Source of the DNA: Maricaulis sp048270265
GTDB lineage: Bacteria; Pseudomonadota; Alphaproteobacteria; Caulobacterales; Maricaulaceae
DNA: 64,000 bases
Direction of reading: 5' to 3'
NCBI RefSeq assembly: GCF_048270265.1
Contig: NZ_JBLWTD010000004.1
Coordinates: 99,605 to 163,604, forward strand
Below are positions 8,670-17,557 of this stretch, one piece after another. The notes beneath the pieces were generated by a model that worked only from the letters and a program-made list of their open reading frames with translations, ran no database searches and was not told the origin of the DNA. Position 1 is the stretch's first letter; the number at the start of each line of letters is the position of its first letter. The translations under genes and the position numbers were made by a program.

Positions 8670-9730
8670 CCCTCGCCGGCGCCCCGGCGCCTTGAGACGA
8701 CCTTGTGCATCACGCTCGGCAGGGCGTGGTCGCCCAATTGCGCGTCATCGGCCCAGATACCCTCCTGCGGTTCCCAGCCGGGCGCCGCCTCGGCTTCGTG
8801 CACTGCAAGCCGCAGTTCGAAATGGGTGAAGACATGGCGAATCTCCCCGCGATCCTCCCACGGGGCATCGAAAGGCGGCAGGCTTGATGCGCGCGCCTCG
8901 CCCCATTCACTGGATGGCACTTCCATCATGCCGCCGAGCAGCCCCTTGTCGGCGCGCTGACGCAACCAGATCCGCCCCTGCCGCCGGACCAGCCAGGCGG
9001 TACCGTGACGGATCGGGCGCGCGATTTTCTTCAACTTGCGCGGATAGGTGAGCATGTCGCCCTGCGCCCGCCCCTGACAGGCAAAGCTCCAGGGACAGGC
9101 CCCGCAATCGGGGCTGCGCGGCGTACAGATCGTCGCCCCGAGGTCCATGATTGCCTGGGCGTAATCACCGGGCCGGTCCGGGTCGGCCAGTTCGCCGGCG
9201 AGGCGGCGGATTTCCGGCTTGGCCTTCGGCATCGGCGTTTCGATACGATAAAAACGGGTCAGGACGCGCTCGACATTGCCGTCGACGACGCTGGCCGGTT
9301 TGTCGAAGGCGGCTGCGAGAATTGCGTTGGCTGTGTAATCGCCGATCCCGGGAAGCGCCCTCAGACCCTCCATCGTGTCGGGGAAGCGGCCACCCAGCTC
9401 GCTCGCCACCACAATGGCGCAGGCGTGCAGATTGCGGGCGCGGGCGTAATAGCCCAGTCCGGCCCATTCGCGCATCACATCCTCTCGCGGTGCGGCGGCG
9501 AGGTCCTCAATGCGCGGCCACAACTCCAGAAAACGGAACCAGTAGGGCGTCGCATGCGGCACCGTGGTCTGTTGCAGCATGATTTCCGACAGCCAGACGG
9601 CATAGGGATCGGCGATCTGGCCGGCGCTCCGGTCCGCCGGGCGTATCCGCCAGGGCAGGCGCCGGCCCTCACGGTCATACCAGTCGAGCAGGGCCCGGCG
9701 CAGGGCGGCGATGTTCTGCGGCTCGTCCAT
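8666..9730 (-). CDS. mutY: A/G-specific adenine DNA glycosylase
   Basis: 354 aa base-excision repair enzyme that removes adenine mispaired with 8-oxoguanine. It has LPWR at the N-terminus, the catalytic-Glu region EIMLQQTTVPHATPYW, a helix-hairpin-helix (LPGIGDYTANAI) followed by the catalytic Asp in VVDGNVERVL, and an iron-sulfur loop with four cysteines (C-X6-C-X2-C-X5-C). A C-terminal Nudix-like 8-oxoG recognition domain follows. The start MDEPQNIAALRRALL is chosen because upstream codons show no family similarity. It is convergent with ccrM and divergent from the DUF721 gene. Confidence 0.95.
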   Translation of the reverse strand: MDEPQNIAALRRALLDWYDREGRRLPWRIRPADRSAGQIADPYAVWLSEIMLQQTTVPHATPYWFRFLELWPRIEDLAAAPREDVMREWAGLGYYARARNLHACAIVVASELGGRFPDTMEGLRALPGIGDYTANAILAAAFDKPASVVDGNVERVLTRFYRIETPMPKAKPEIRRLAGELADPDRPGDYAQAIMDLGATICTPRSPDCGACPWSFACQGRAQGDMLTYPRKLKKIARPIRHGTAWLVRRQGRIWLRQRADKGLLGGMMEVPSSEWGEARASSLPPFDAPWEDRGEIRHVFTHFELRLAVHEAEAAPGWEPQEGIWADDAQLGDHALPSVMHKVVSRRRGAGEG

Positions 9731-9777
9731 ATGTTCCGTAACTTGCGGCGGCGCCCTATCGAGGCGAGAATGCCAGC

Positions 9778-10311
9778 ATGGTCCCGAAACCCCCTTCGTC
9801 AACTCTCGAACGGCAGGCGCGCCGCTTCCTCGAATCGCATCGCGGACGGCGTGCGATCCGCGCGGCGCCGCCGGCGGGCCGGGCTGCGGAGCGCATTCTA
9901 AAGCCGCTGGCGCGGCGCTTCGGCGTCGGGGTCGAGCGGCTGGTCGAGCACTGGCCGGAGATTGTCGGCGCGCGGCTGGCCGAATGGTGCCTGCCCGAGG
10001 CGATCAGCAATTCCGGCGGAAACCGGGTGCTTGTAATCCGCGCCCGCGGTCCGGCTGCCGCTGTATTGCAGGCGGAAAGCCGCCGGATTCTCGAGCGTGT
10101 GCGACTGTTTGCCGGCGAGAGATCGCCAACCCGGCTGCGGGTTTTGCAGGGGGTGACACGTGCACCGCTGCCCGCCGCATCGAAGACGACACCGCCTCCG
10201 TCCGCATCACAAGTGAGCGAGAGGGTGGAGGAAAGCCTTGAGGCCCGGCTATTGTCCGCGCTTGATCGCTTCGGCAATAGTGTAAAAAGCCGTAATGGCA
10301 CCGATTTGTGA
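9778..10311 (+). CDS. DUF721 / DciA-like protein
   Basis: 177 aa. The DUF721 core is at about residues 40-125 (LVEHWPEIVGARLAEWCLPE, then LVIRARGPAAAVLQAESRRILERV). DciA, the characterised member of this family, helps load the DnaB helicase in bacteria that lack DnaC. The N-terminus is basic and the C-terminal tail is low-complexity, rich in Ser and Thr. It starts 47 bases from the divergent mutY start and runs into the two DsbA-like genes and smc. A replication role is family knowledge, not shown here. Confidence 0.8.
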   Translation: MVPKPPSSTLERQARRFLESHRGRRAIRAAPPAGRAAERILKPLARRFGVGVERLVEHWPEIVGARLAEWCLPEAISNSGGNRVLVIRARGPAAAVLQAESRRILERVRLFAGERSPTRLRVLQGVTRAPLPAASKTTPPPSASQVSERVEESLEARLLSALDRFGNSVKSRNGTDL

Positions 10312-10329
10312 CCCAGGGGGACACCCGCA

Positions 10330-11091
10330 ATGCAACTGACACGACGCGTATTTTCTGCCATCGCTCTCACCGCGGCCCTGGCCCTTGGGGCCTGTGGTGG
10401 CAATTCCGACCCGGCCGGCGCCGGCCAGTCCACCTATGAACGTGGCAGCGATCGCGGGATCGGCAACCCCGATGCGCCGATCACCATGATCGAATATGCT
10501 TCGGTCGCCTGTGCTCACTGCGCCAGCTTCCATCAGGACGTCTGGCCGACGATCAAGACCAATTATGTCGAGACCGGCCAGGTGCGGTATGTCTTCCGCG
10601 AAATGATCACCGGCTCGCCGCAATTCGCAATCGCCGGATTCGCCCTCGCACATTGCGTCGCTCCGGAACGCTATTTCGACATGATCGACGTGTTGTTCCA
10701 GCAGCAGCGTGCCATCTTCCAGGCCGCCAGCCAGCCCGGCGGCGCGCGGGGCCAGTATCTCAACATCGCCCGTTCGATGGGGATGAGCGAAGCGGACTTT
10801 GATGCCTGCCTCAACAACCAGGAAATCAATGCCGAGATCGTCGCCTCGCACGACCGCGCGCTCGCCGACGGCATCGACAGCACACCGCGTTTCCTTTTCA
10901 ACGGCGAACCGCTTGAAGCCCGCCGTGCCCCTGGCGCGACCGAGTACACCTATTTCCTCGGCAACAGCCAAGTGATGATCGATGGCGAACCTGTGCCAGG
11001 CATCGTCGATGCCGACACATTCAGCCGCCTGATCGACCATCTCGTCGCGCGGCTCGACACGGATGCCGGCGCATCGGGCTCGGAGGACTGA
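10330..11091 (+). CDS. DsbA-family thiol:disulfide oxidoreductase lipoprotein (copy 1)
   Basis: 253 aa with a lipoprotein signal (lipobox LGAC, C22) and a DsbA/DSBA-like thioredoxin fold. The active site is C61-A-H-C64 in the usual position after ITMIEYAS, and the cis-proline loop is STPRFLF. It probably works in the periplasm, attached to a membrane by lipid, introducing or shuffling disulfides. A GGGGG-rich Shine-Dalgarno precedes the ATG. A related copy follows only four bases after its stop. Electron partner (DsbB-like) is not in the window. Confidence 0.88.
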   Translation: MQLTRRVFSAIALTAALALGACGGNSDPAGAGQSTYERGSDRGIGNPDAPITMIEYASVACAHCASFHQDVWPTIKTNYVETGQVRYVFREMITGSPQFAIAGFALAHCVAPERYFDMIDVLFQQQRAIFQAASQPGGARGQYLNIARSMGMSEADFDACLNNQEINAEIVASHDRALADGIDSTPRFLFNGEPLEARRAPGATEYTYFLGNSQVMIDGEPVPGIVDADTFSRLIDHLVARLDTDAGASGSED

Positions 11092-11095
11092 GATC

Positions 11096-11845
11096 GTGCA
11101 AACCGTAACCCGCCTTCTTTGCGGCCTGGCCATGGTCACCCTCACATTGGGCGGGTTCACGGCCTCGGCCAGGGCTGAACATCCAGCCCAGGCAGAGCGC
11201 CCCGGCGACCACGCCATCGGATCCGTGGATGCTCCACTGCTGATGGTGGAGTATGCCTCCTATGCCTGCCCGCATTGCGCCCACTTCCAGACAGATGCCT
11301 GGCCGACAATCCGGTCGGAATTCGTCGAGACCGGCGAGGTGCGTTATATCTTCAGGCCAATGCTGACCGCACCGCCGCAACTGGCCGCCATCGGCATCGT
11401 CCTGGCGGAATGCGCGGACGAGGACCGGTATTTCAGCGCTGCCGACCTTCTGTTCGCCGAACAATCCACAATCTTTGAAACGGCGCAGGCGCAGGGCGAT
11501 GTCGCTGCGGTCTACCACCGGATCGCCGCGGCCGTCGGGCTCTCCGAGGAGGCGCTGGACGCCTGTCTCGCCGACCCGGCAATGTCCGAATTGGTCAATA
11601 ATGGCGCGAGACAAGCCTATGAGGACGGGATTGCCGGGACGCCGAGTTTTGTGATCGGCGGCAAGATCCTGAATCTGGAAACGACCGCCCAGGGCGCCTT
11701 CTTCAATTGGGGCGGCGTGCCGCTTCTGATCAATGGAGACAGGGTCCCCGGTCAATTGGACGGAGACACGTTCCGCCGAATCATCCTTCACTTCCTCGAT
11801 GATCGCGCTCACGGTATCGATCATGGGTCAGAAACCGCGCATTAA
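11096..11845 (+). CDS. DsbA-family thiol:disulfide oxidoreductase, secreted (copy 2)
   Basis: 249 aa from a GTG start placed 9 bases after GGAGG. An ATG start further upstream would overlap copy 1 and lacks a ribosome site. The signal peptide ends near SARA. The active site is the classic C58-P-H-C61 and the cis-proline loop is GTPSFVI. It aligns along its whole length with copy 1 (YASYACPHCAHFQTDAWPTI against YASVACAHCASFHQDVWPTI), so the two look like a tandem duplication. This copy lacks the lipobox, so it is probably free in the periplasm. Confidence 0.88.
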   Translation: MQTVTRLLCGLAMVTLTLGGFTASARAEHPAQAERPGDHAIGSVDAPLLMVEYASYACPHCAHFQTDAWPTIRSEFVETGEVRYIFRPMLTAPPQLAAIGIVLAECADEDRYFSAADLLFAEQSTIFETAQAQGDVAAVYHRIAAAVGLSEEALDACLADPAMSELVNNGARQAYEDGIAGTPSFVIGGKILNLETTAQGAFFNWGGVPLLINGDRVPGQLDGDTFRRIILHFLDDRAHGIDHGSETAH

Positions 11846-11913
11846 GGGCGGACTGACCGGCAGTGCAGGACCGGATTGCCGATGAACGGCAGTCCCAACG
11901 CGATGGAGGTCGG

Positions 11914-14900
11914 GTGAAATTCACGCAGCTCCGGCTGACCGGTTTCAAATCATTCGTTGATCCGACCGACTTGCGGATCGACCCCGGACTGACTGGCGTG
12001 ATCGGACCCAATGGTTGCGGCAAATCCAACCTGCTTGAAGCCCTGCGCTGGGTGATGGGCGCCACATCCGCCAAATCCCTGCGCGGCGGCGGCATGGAAG
12101 ACGTGATCTTCTCCGGCACCGACAACCGCCCCGCCCGCAATCATGCCGAGGTCATGCTGACCGTCGACAACACCGCAAAGCTTGCCCCGGCGCGCTTCAA
12201 TGATGCCGCCAGTCTCGACGTGACCCGCCGGATCACGCGCGGCGCCGGCTCGGCCTACAAGATCAATGGCGAGGAAGTGCGGGCCAAGGATGTCCAGCTT
12301 CTGTTCGCCGATGCCGGCACCGGTGCCAATTCCGCCGCCCTGGTGCGCCAGGGCCAGATCAGCGAGCTGATCGCTGCCAAACCGGAAAATCGCCGCCGTA
12401 TCCTGGAAGAAGCCGCCGGTGTCGCCGGTCTGCGCGCCCGCCGGCACGAGGCCGAATTGCGGCTGCGCGGCGCCGAGGCCAATCTTGACCGCCTGCAAGA
12501 AGTCATCGACGAGATCGGTGCCCGCCATGGCTCCTTGCAGAAACAGGCTCGCCAGGCGGCGCGCTATCGCAAGCTCTCCGCCAGCATCCGCACCCTGGAA
12601 GCCGCTGTCTGGCTCAACCGCTGGCGCGCGGCTGCCAGCCTGGTTGAGGAGAGCGACGCGGCGCTGGCCGAGAAACGCGAACACGCCGAGACAGCGACCG
12701 CCGCTGCGTCCGAGGCGCGCATCCAGGCGGAAATTCTCGCCGCCATGCGTGAACCGGCGCGGCTGAAGGAGGCCGAGGCTGCGGCAGCCCTGCGCAATCT
12801 GGAACGCGAACGCGACCGGATCGAGCGCGACGCGGCCGATATCCAGCGCAATATCGCCAATCTGGAAGCCCGCCTCGACGAGCTCGCCTCGGCCACCGGC
12901 CGCGAACAGCATATCGTCGAGGATGCGACCGCCAGCCGCGACCAGGCCGCGCTTGAGGTCGACCGGCTTGAAGCCGAAATGGCGCGGGAAAAGACCAGCC
13001 TGGCCGGTGCGGAAGCTGCCGCCCTTGATGCCGACACCCAGCGCCGCGAGCGCGAAGCCTTGCTCGATGCCAAGGCCGGCGACGCAGCGGCGCGCCAGGC
13101 GGCACTGCAGAGCGCCCGCCGCGAGGCCGAACGGCTCTCAGCGCGCCTGACCCAGATCGAACGCGAGATCTCTGCGGCGCGACAGGAGCGCGAAACCCTG
13201 CTCGGTTCTTCCGCCCTGGCCGAGCTGGATACCGCCCAAGCGGACCTCGTCGCCAGCGAGGCCGCGCACGAGGCCGCCAAATCCGCCTTCAATACCGCCG
13301 AACTGGCACGGCAGGCTGCCGAGACCGAGCAACAGGCCGCGACCGAGGCCTGGCGCGAGCTCGCCGCCGAACGCGACAGCCTGGCCCGTGAAGCCAGCAC
13401 GATCGAGCGCCTGCTCGCCAGCACGCTGCAGGACAATGTCGCGCCCGCCCTTGATGCCGTTCGCGCCCGGCCCGGATACGAGCACGCACTCGCGGCCGCA
13501 CTTGGCGATGATCTCGACGCCTCGCTGGATGAGAGCGCCGCCCGGCATTGGCACAAGACCAATTGCCATGCCGACGCCCTGCCCGGCGGTTGCGTACCGC
13601 TTTCCGACCATGTCGAGGCGCCCGCCGCCCTGAAGGCACGCCTCGACGCCGTTGGCGTCATCAAACCGGAAAAGGCCGAGGCCGCCGCCGCCAAACTCAA
13701 GCCCGGCCAGCGCCTGGTCACCCGAGAGGGCGATCTGTGGCGGTGGGACGGCCTGGTCGCTCGCGCCGATGCGCCCTCCGCGGCGGTCGCTCGCCTGGAG
13801 CAGCGCAACCGGCTCGACGCCATTCGCGAGACCCTTGCCGGGGGCGAAGCGGCATTCAATGAAGCGACCGCGCGCCGCGACCGGGCGCAATCAGACCTGG
13901 CCGCACGCCGCCAGGCCGAGCAGGCTGCCCGTGCCGCGATCCCTCCGGCCGAACGTGCCATCCGCATCGCCCAGGACCGGATTGCCGGACTGCGGGAAAC
14001 CGCCGCCAAGGCCTCGGCCCGCGCCGACGCGCTTGGCGAACGGCTTGAACGGCTGGCCAGCGAAGCCGCAGATGGCAAGGCCGCACTGGAAGCCGCCAAT
14101 GGAGTCGTGGAAACCGCCGCGCAGGCCGGTGATGACAATGCGGCCCTCGAAAAGGCCCGCCAGAATGCGGACAGCGCCCGGCGCGCCGCCGCCGATGCAC
14201 GCGCAGCGCTGGAAAGCGTCCGCCGCGAATCGGAATTGCGCCGCCAGCGCCATGCCGCGGCACGCCGGGACCGCGACGCATGGGCCGAGCGCTGCCAGGC
14301 GGCATCCGACCGAATCGCCGAGATCGCGAAGCAGAATGACGAGACCCGCGCCGCGCTCGAACAGGCCATCAGCCGTCCAGAGGCCTTGCAACAGAGCCTG
14401 CATGCCCTCACCGACCGGCTCGAGGCCGCCGAGCGCACGGCCCAAGAGGCCCGCGCCGCCGCCGCAGACACCGAAGACCAGCTCAAGGCCGCGGAGAGTG
14501 CGGCCCGTTCGGCCGAGAATGCCGCATCCGCCGCGCGCGAGGGCCGCGCGGCCGCCGAAGCCCGCCTCGGTTCGGCCCGCGACCGGCTGACCGAGACGAC
14601 CGAACGCTTGCAGGACGCGACCGGCGATGCCCCCGAGGCGCTGTCGAGACGGGTCAGCGATGACGAGATCGATTCGCTCAGCGCCGACGACATTGAACGC
14701 CGACTGGATGAAGCCCGCCTGTCGCGCGATCGTCTCGGCGCCGTCAATCTGCGCGCCGATGAGGAGGCCGAGGAACTCGCCGTCCGCGTCGAGGAAATGA
14801 GCCGCGAGCGCGACGACCTGCACGCCGCGATCGACCGGCTGCGCAAGGCCGTCGACCAGTTGTCGCGCGAGGGCCGCGCCCGCCTGCTCGAGGCCTTCGA

Positions 14901-15360
14901 CGTTGTTGACGGGCATTTCCGGACCCTGTTCGCGACCCTGTTCGAGGGCGGGCATGCCGAATTGCGCCTGACCGAAAATGACGATCCGCTTGAGGCCGGG
15001 CTGGAAATCTTCGCCTGCCCGCCGGGCAAGAAGCTCGAAACGATGTCGCTGATGTCCGGTGGCGAACAGGCCCTGACCGCATCGGCGCTGATTTTCGCGG
15101 TCTTCCTGTCGAACCCGGCGCCCGTCTGCGTGCTCGACGAGGTCGATGCGCCCCTTGATGACGCCAATGTCGACCGCTATTGCCGCATGCTCAACGAGAT
15201 GCGGCGGATGACGGAAACCCGCTTTCTCGTCATCACCCACAATCCGCTCACCATGTCGCGCATGGACCGGCTGTATGGCGTGACCATGTCGGAGAGAGGT
15301 GTTTCCCAGCTGGTATCGGTCGACCTGGTCGGCGCGGAACAGCTCGTTGCCGCGGAATGA
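11914..15360 (+). CDS. smc: Chromosome segregation ATPase SMC
   Basis: 1148 aa condensin subunit that organises and helps separate the chromosome with ScpA/ScpB. Walker A is GPNGCGKSN near residue 32, followed by ALRWVMG. Two long Ala/Glu/Arg-rich coiled-coil arms flank a hinge at about residues 490-630. The ABC signature MSGGEQALTASAL and Walker B PVCVLDEVDAPLDD lie at the C-terminus. The GTG at 11914 is preferred: the protein then begins VKFTQLRLTGFKSFVDP like other SMC proteins, and GGAGG sits four bases upstream. scpA and scpB are not in the window. Confidence 0.96.
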   Translation: MKFTQLRLTGFKSFVDPTDLRIDPGLTGVIGPNGCGKSNLLEALRWVMGATSAKSLRGGGMEDVIFSGTDNRPARNHAEVMLTVDNTAKLAPARFNDAASLDVTRRITRGAGSAYKINGEEVRAKDVQLLFADAGTGANSAALVRQGQISELIAAKPENRRRILEEAAGVAGLRARRHEAELRLRGAEANLDRLQEVIDEIGARHGSLQKQARQAARYRKLSASIRTLEAAVWLNRWRAAASLVEESDAALAEKREHAETATAAASEARIQAEILAAMREPARLKEAEAAAALRNLERERDRIERDAADIQRNIANLEARLDELASATGREQHIVEDATASRDQAALEVDRLEAEMAREKTSLAGAEAAALDADTQRREREALLDAKAGDAAARQAALQSARREAERLSARLTQIEREISAARQERETLLGSSALAELDTAQADLVASEAAHEAAKSAFNTAELARQAAETEQQAATEAWRELAAERDSLAREASTIERLLASTLQDNVAPALDAVRARPGYEHALAAALGDDLDASLDESAARHWHKTNCHADALPGGCVPLSDHVEAPAALKARLDAVGVIKPEKAEAAAAKLKPGQRLVTREGDLWRWDGLVARADAPSAAVARLEQRNRLDAIRETLAGGEAAFNEATARRDRAQSDLAARRQAEQAARAAIPPAERAIRIAQDRIAGLRETAAKASARADALGERLERLASEAADGKAALEAANGVVETAAQAGDDNAALEKARQNADSARRAAADARAALESVRRESELRRQRHAAARRDRDAWAERCQAASDRIAEIAKQNDETRAALEQAISRPEALQQSLHALTDRLEAAERTAQEARAAAADTEDQLKAAESAARSAENAASAAREGRAAAEARLGSARDRLTETTERLQDATGDAPEALSRRVSDDEIDSLSADDIERRLDEARLSRDRLGAVNLRADEEAEELAVRVEEMSRERDDLHAAIDRLRKAVDQLSREGRARLLEAFDVVDGHFRTLFATLFEGGHAELRLTENDDPLEAGLEIFACPPGKKLETMSLMSGGEQALTASALIFAVFLSNPAPVCVLDEVDAPLDDANVDRYCRMLNEMRRMTETRFLVITHNPLTMSRMDRLYGVTMSERGVSQLVSVDLVGAEQLVAAE

Positions 15361-15407
15361 GTATTTTTCGCAAGCTTTTCAAATATTTATTGACCCAGCT
15401 CCATTGC

Positions 15408-15436
15408 TTGACACTCCAGGGGGCCGAGTCTAGTTT
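15408..15436 (+). promoter_or_regulatory. Predicted promoter of the F0 ATP synthase operon
   Basis: A perfect -35 hexamer TTGACA (15408-15413), a 17-base spacer and a partial -10 TAGTTT (15431-15436), ending 42 bases before atpI. The last five spacer bases are GAGTC, a GANTC site, directly adjoining the -10. Confidence 0.6.
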
Positions 15437-15477
15437 GCGCGCGCCTGCCGGGAGGCTCGGCTGGCGGACCGATTTCC

Positions 15478-15867
15478 ATGTCTGAACGAGACGATAGAGC
15501 GAAAACACCTGATCGTAGCGATGATCTGAAGGACTTTGACCGGCGTTTGAGCGAGAAGATCGCCCAGCACCGTGGAAAGACCGGACCGGACACCGAGACG
15601 AACAATGCCTGGAGTGTCAGCGTCAGATACGGTAGCGGCTTTGCCGGTGGCGTATTGGTCGGGACAGGCCTCGGATGGGCGGCAGACAAGGTTTTCGAAA
15701 TCGCGCCGTGGGGCATGCTGGTCGGGATGATACTGGGTTTTGCCGCCGGCGTGCGCAATATCATGCGCGAGGCGGCAGCGGCGAATGCCGAGAATGCGGC
15801 CAAGGCCGAAGAGACTGAACTTAAGGCCGGCACCATGCCGGGTTCTGACGGGACGAAAGAAGACTAG
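15478..15867 (+). CDS. atpI: ATP synthase assembly protein AtpI
   Basis: 129 aa with two membrane helices (GSGFAGGVLVGTGLGWAADK and GMLVGMILGFAAGV) between a charged N-terminus and an Ala/Glu-rich C-terminus. This is the alphaproteobacterial AtpI form. AtpI assists assembly of the c-ring or magnesium supply to the ATP synthase. Its stop is immediately followed by the atpB ATG, so it heads the F0 operon. Confidence 0.88.
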   Translation: MSERDDRAKTPDRSDDLKDFDRRLSEKIAQHRGKTGPDTETNNAWSVSVRYGSGFAGGVLVGTGLGWAADKVFEIAPWGMLVGMILGFAAGVRNIMREAAAANAENAAKAEETELKAGTMPGSDGTKED

Positions 15868-16629
15868 ATGGCCTTGCTCGAAACAGATCCGATGCACCAA
15901 TTCGTCGTGCAGCCCGTCCTGGAGCTGCCGACCCTGTTCGGAATCGACCTGACGATCACCAATTCGGCGCTCTTCATGATCGCGACGACCCTGGTGACCA
16001 GCTTCGGCCTGATCCTTCTGACCGGGCGCGGTTCCATGGTCCCGACCCGGTCGCAGTCGATCGCCGAGCTGCTCTACGGCTTTGTCGCCGACATGGTGCG
16101 CTCGATCATGGGCGAGGAAGGCCGTTCGGTCTTCCCTTATGTCTTCACGCTTTTCATCTTCATTCTGGTCGCCAACCTGCTCGGCATGCTGCCTGGCAGC
16201 TATACGGTCACGAGCCAGCTGGTCGTCACCCTGGCCCTCGGCATGACCTCGATTACCCTCGTGGTGATCACCGGCTTCATCAAGAATGGCTTTGGCTTCC
16301 TCAAGCTCTTCGCACCGGCCGGCCTGCCGCCGGTGATGTATCTCCTGATCGTCCCGATCGAGTTCATCTCCTTCCTGAGCCGCCCCTTCTCACTGGCGAT
16401 CCGGCTTTTCGCCAACATGATGGCGGGCCACACCCTGCTCAAACTGTTCGGCGGTTTCGTCCTTTCCCTGTCCAGCCTGGGCGCGATCGGCATTGCCGGT
16501 GCCGTGCTGCCGCTGGCCGTCGCCACTGCCGTCACCGCGCTCGAGCTGGTGATTGCTTTCCTCCAGGCCTACGTCTTCGCGGTTCTGACCTGCATCTATC
16601 TCAATGATGCACTGCACCCGTCGCACTAG
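15868..16629 (+). CDS. atpB: ATP synthase F0 subunit a
   Basis: 253 aa polytopic inner-membrane subunit forming the proton half-channels against the c-ring. The essential arginine is in SRPFSLAIRLFANMMAGH, and the C-terminal helix with FLQAYVFAVLTCIYLNDA is typical. Length is normal. It follows atpI with no gap. Confidence 0.97.
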   Translation: MALLETDPMHQFVVQPVLELPTLFGIDLTITNSALFMIATTLVTSFGLILLTGRGSMVPTRSQSIAELLYGFVADMVRSIMGEEGRSVFPYVFTLFIFILVANLLGMLPGSYTVTSQLVVTLALGMTSITLVVITGFIKNGFGFLKLFAPAGLPPVMYLLIVPIEFISFLSRPFSLAIRLFANMMAGHTLLKLFGGFVLSLSSLGAIGIAGAVLPLAVATAVTALELVIAFLQAYVFAVLTCIYLNDALHPSH

Positions 16630-16677
16630 AGTTTTTCACCCTTCCAGCCACACACCTTATTCAACAGGAGCCATCCC

Positions 16678-16902
16678 ATGGAAATCGAAGCAGCCAAGCA
16701 AATCGGTGCAGGCATTGCAGCTCTCGCCCTCGCAGGCGCCGGCGTCGGTATCGGTACCATCTTCGCCAGCTATCTTGCCGGCGCACTGCGCAACCCATCT
16801 GCCGCAGCAGGTCAGTTCACCACCCTTCTGATCGGCTTCGCCCTGACCGAGTTCACCGGTCTTCTGGGCTTCGTCGTGGCGATGATCATCCTCTTCGGTT
16901 GA
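16678..16902 (+). CDS. atpE: ATP synthase F0 subunit c
   Basis: 74 aa proteolipid hairpin that forms the rotating ring. Helix 1 contains the glycine-rich AGAGVGIGTIF, the polar loop is RNPSA, and helix 2 carries the proton-binding carboxylate E58 in FALTEFTGL. AGGAG precedes the ATG. Length and features are normal for alphaproteobacteria. Confidence 0.97.
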   Translation: MEIEAAKQIGAGIAALALAGAGVGIGTIFASYLAGALRNPSAAAGQFTTLLIGFALTEFTGLLGFVVAMIILFG

Positions 16903-16945
16903 TCCTTCTCCACCTGCGCCCATTGCCGTTCAAAGAGCATCGAAG

Positions 16946-17545
16946 ATGATCAATTTCTCCGAATCCACATGGCTGATCGGCCAGGCCCAGCCGCATGGCG
17001 AAGCCGCGGCCGATCCGGCACATGCGGCGGTCGAACATGCCGCCGAGGCACATGCCAGCGGCGGCCTGCCGCAGCTGGACGTCTCGACCTGGCCAGGACA
17101 ATTGTTCTGGCTGGCGGTCACCTTCACCGTGCTCTTCATGATGATGTGGAAGGTCGTCCTCCCACGCATCCGCAATGCCATTGAAGAACGGCGCGACCGC
17201 ATCGCCGACGACCTCGATGCGGCCGCCGATCTCAAGCAGAAGGCAGACGACTCCGCTGCCGAATACGAACGCCTGCTCTCGGAAGCCCGCGCCAAGGCTC
17301 ACGTCATGGCCCAGGAAAACCGTAGTGCAGTCGAGAAGGCCATGGCCGACGAGGCCGCCGAGGCTGATCTCGAAATCGCCAAGCGTCAGGATGCCGCCGA
17401 GGCGCGCATCGCCGACATGCGGACCAAGGCGCTGACAAAGGTCAATACGATCGCTGTCGACGCCACACGGGCCATCATCGTTCAATTGACGGGTGCCGAA
17501 CTCGACGACAAGTCGATCGAAGCTGCCGTCAATGACGCCCGCTAG
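16946..17545 (+). CDS. atpG: ATP synthase F0 subunit b'
   Basis: 199 aa peripheral-stalk subunit. A soluble Ala/His-rich N-terminus (about 40 residues) precedes one membrane helix (WPGQLFWLAVTFTVLFMMMWKVVLP) and a long charged coiled coil. Having separate b' and b genes is standard in photosynthetic and other alphaproteobacteria. Symbol usage varies (atpG or atpF2 or atpX). It lies between atpE and atpF. Confidence 0.92.
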   Translation: MINFSESTWLIGQAQPHGEAAADPAHAAVEHAAEAHASGGLPQLDVSTWPGQLFWLAVTFTVLFMMMWKVVLPRIRNAIEERRDRIADDLDAAADLKQKADDSAAEYERLLSEARAKAHVMAQENRSAVEKAMADEAAEADLEIAKRQDAAEARIADMRTKALTKVNTIAVDATRAIIVQLTGAELDDKSIEAAVNDAR

Positions 17546-17557
17546 AGGACCCAAATC

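Noticed and set aside
12564..15167. Very long open frame antisense to smc (867 codons), rich in Ser, Arg and Ala
   Set aside because: It mirrors the GC-biased coiled-coil codons of smc on the other strand, has low-complexity composition and matches no family.
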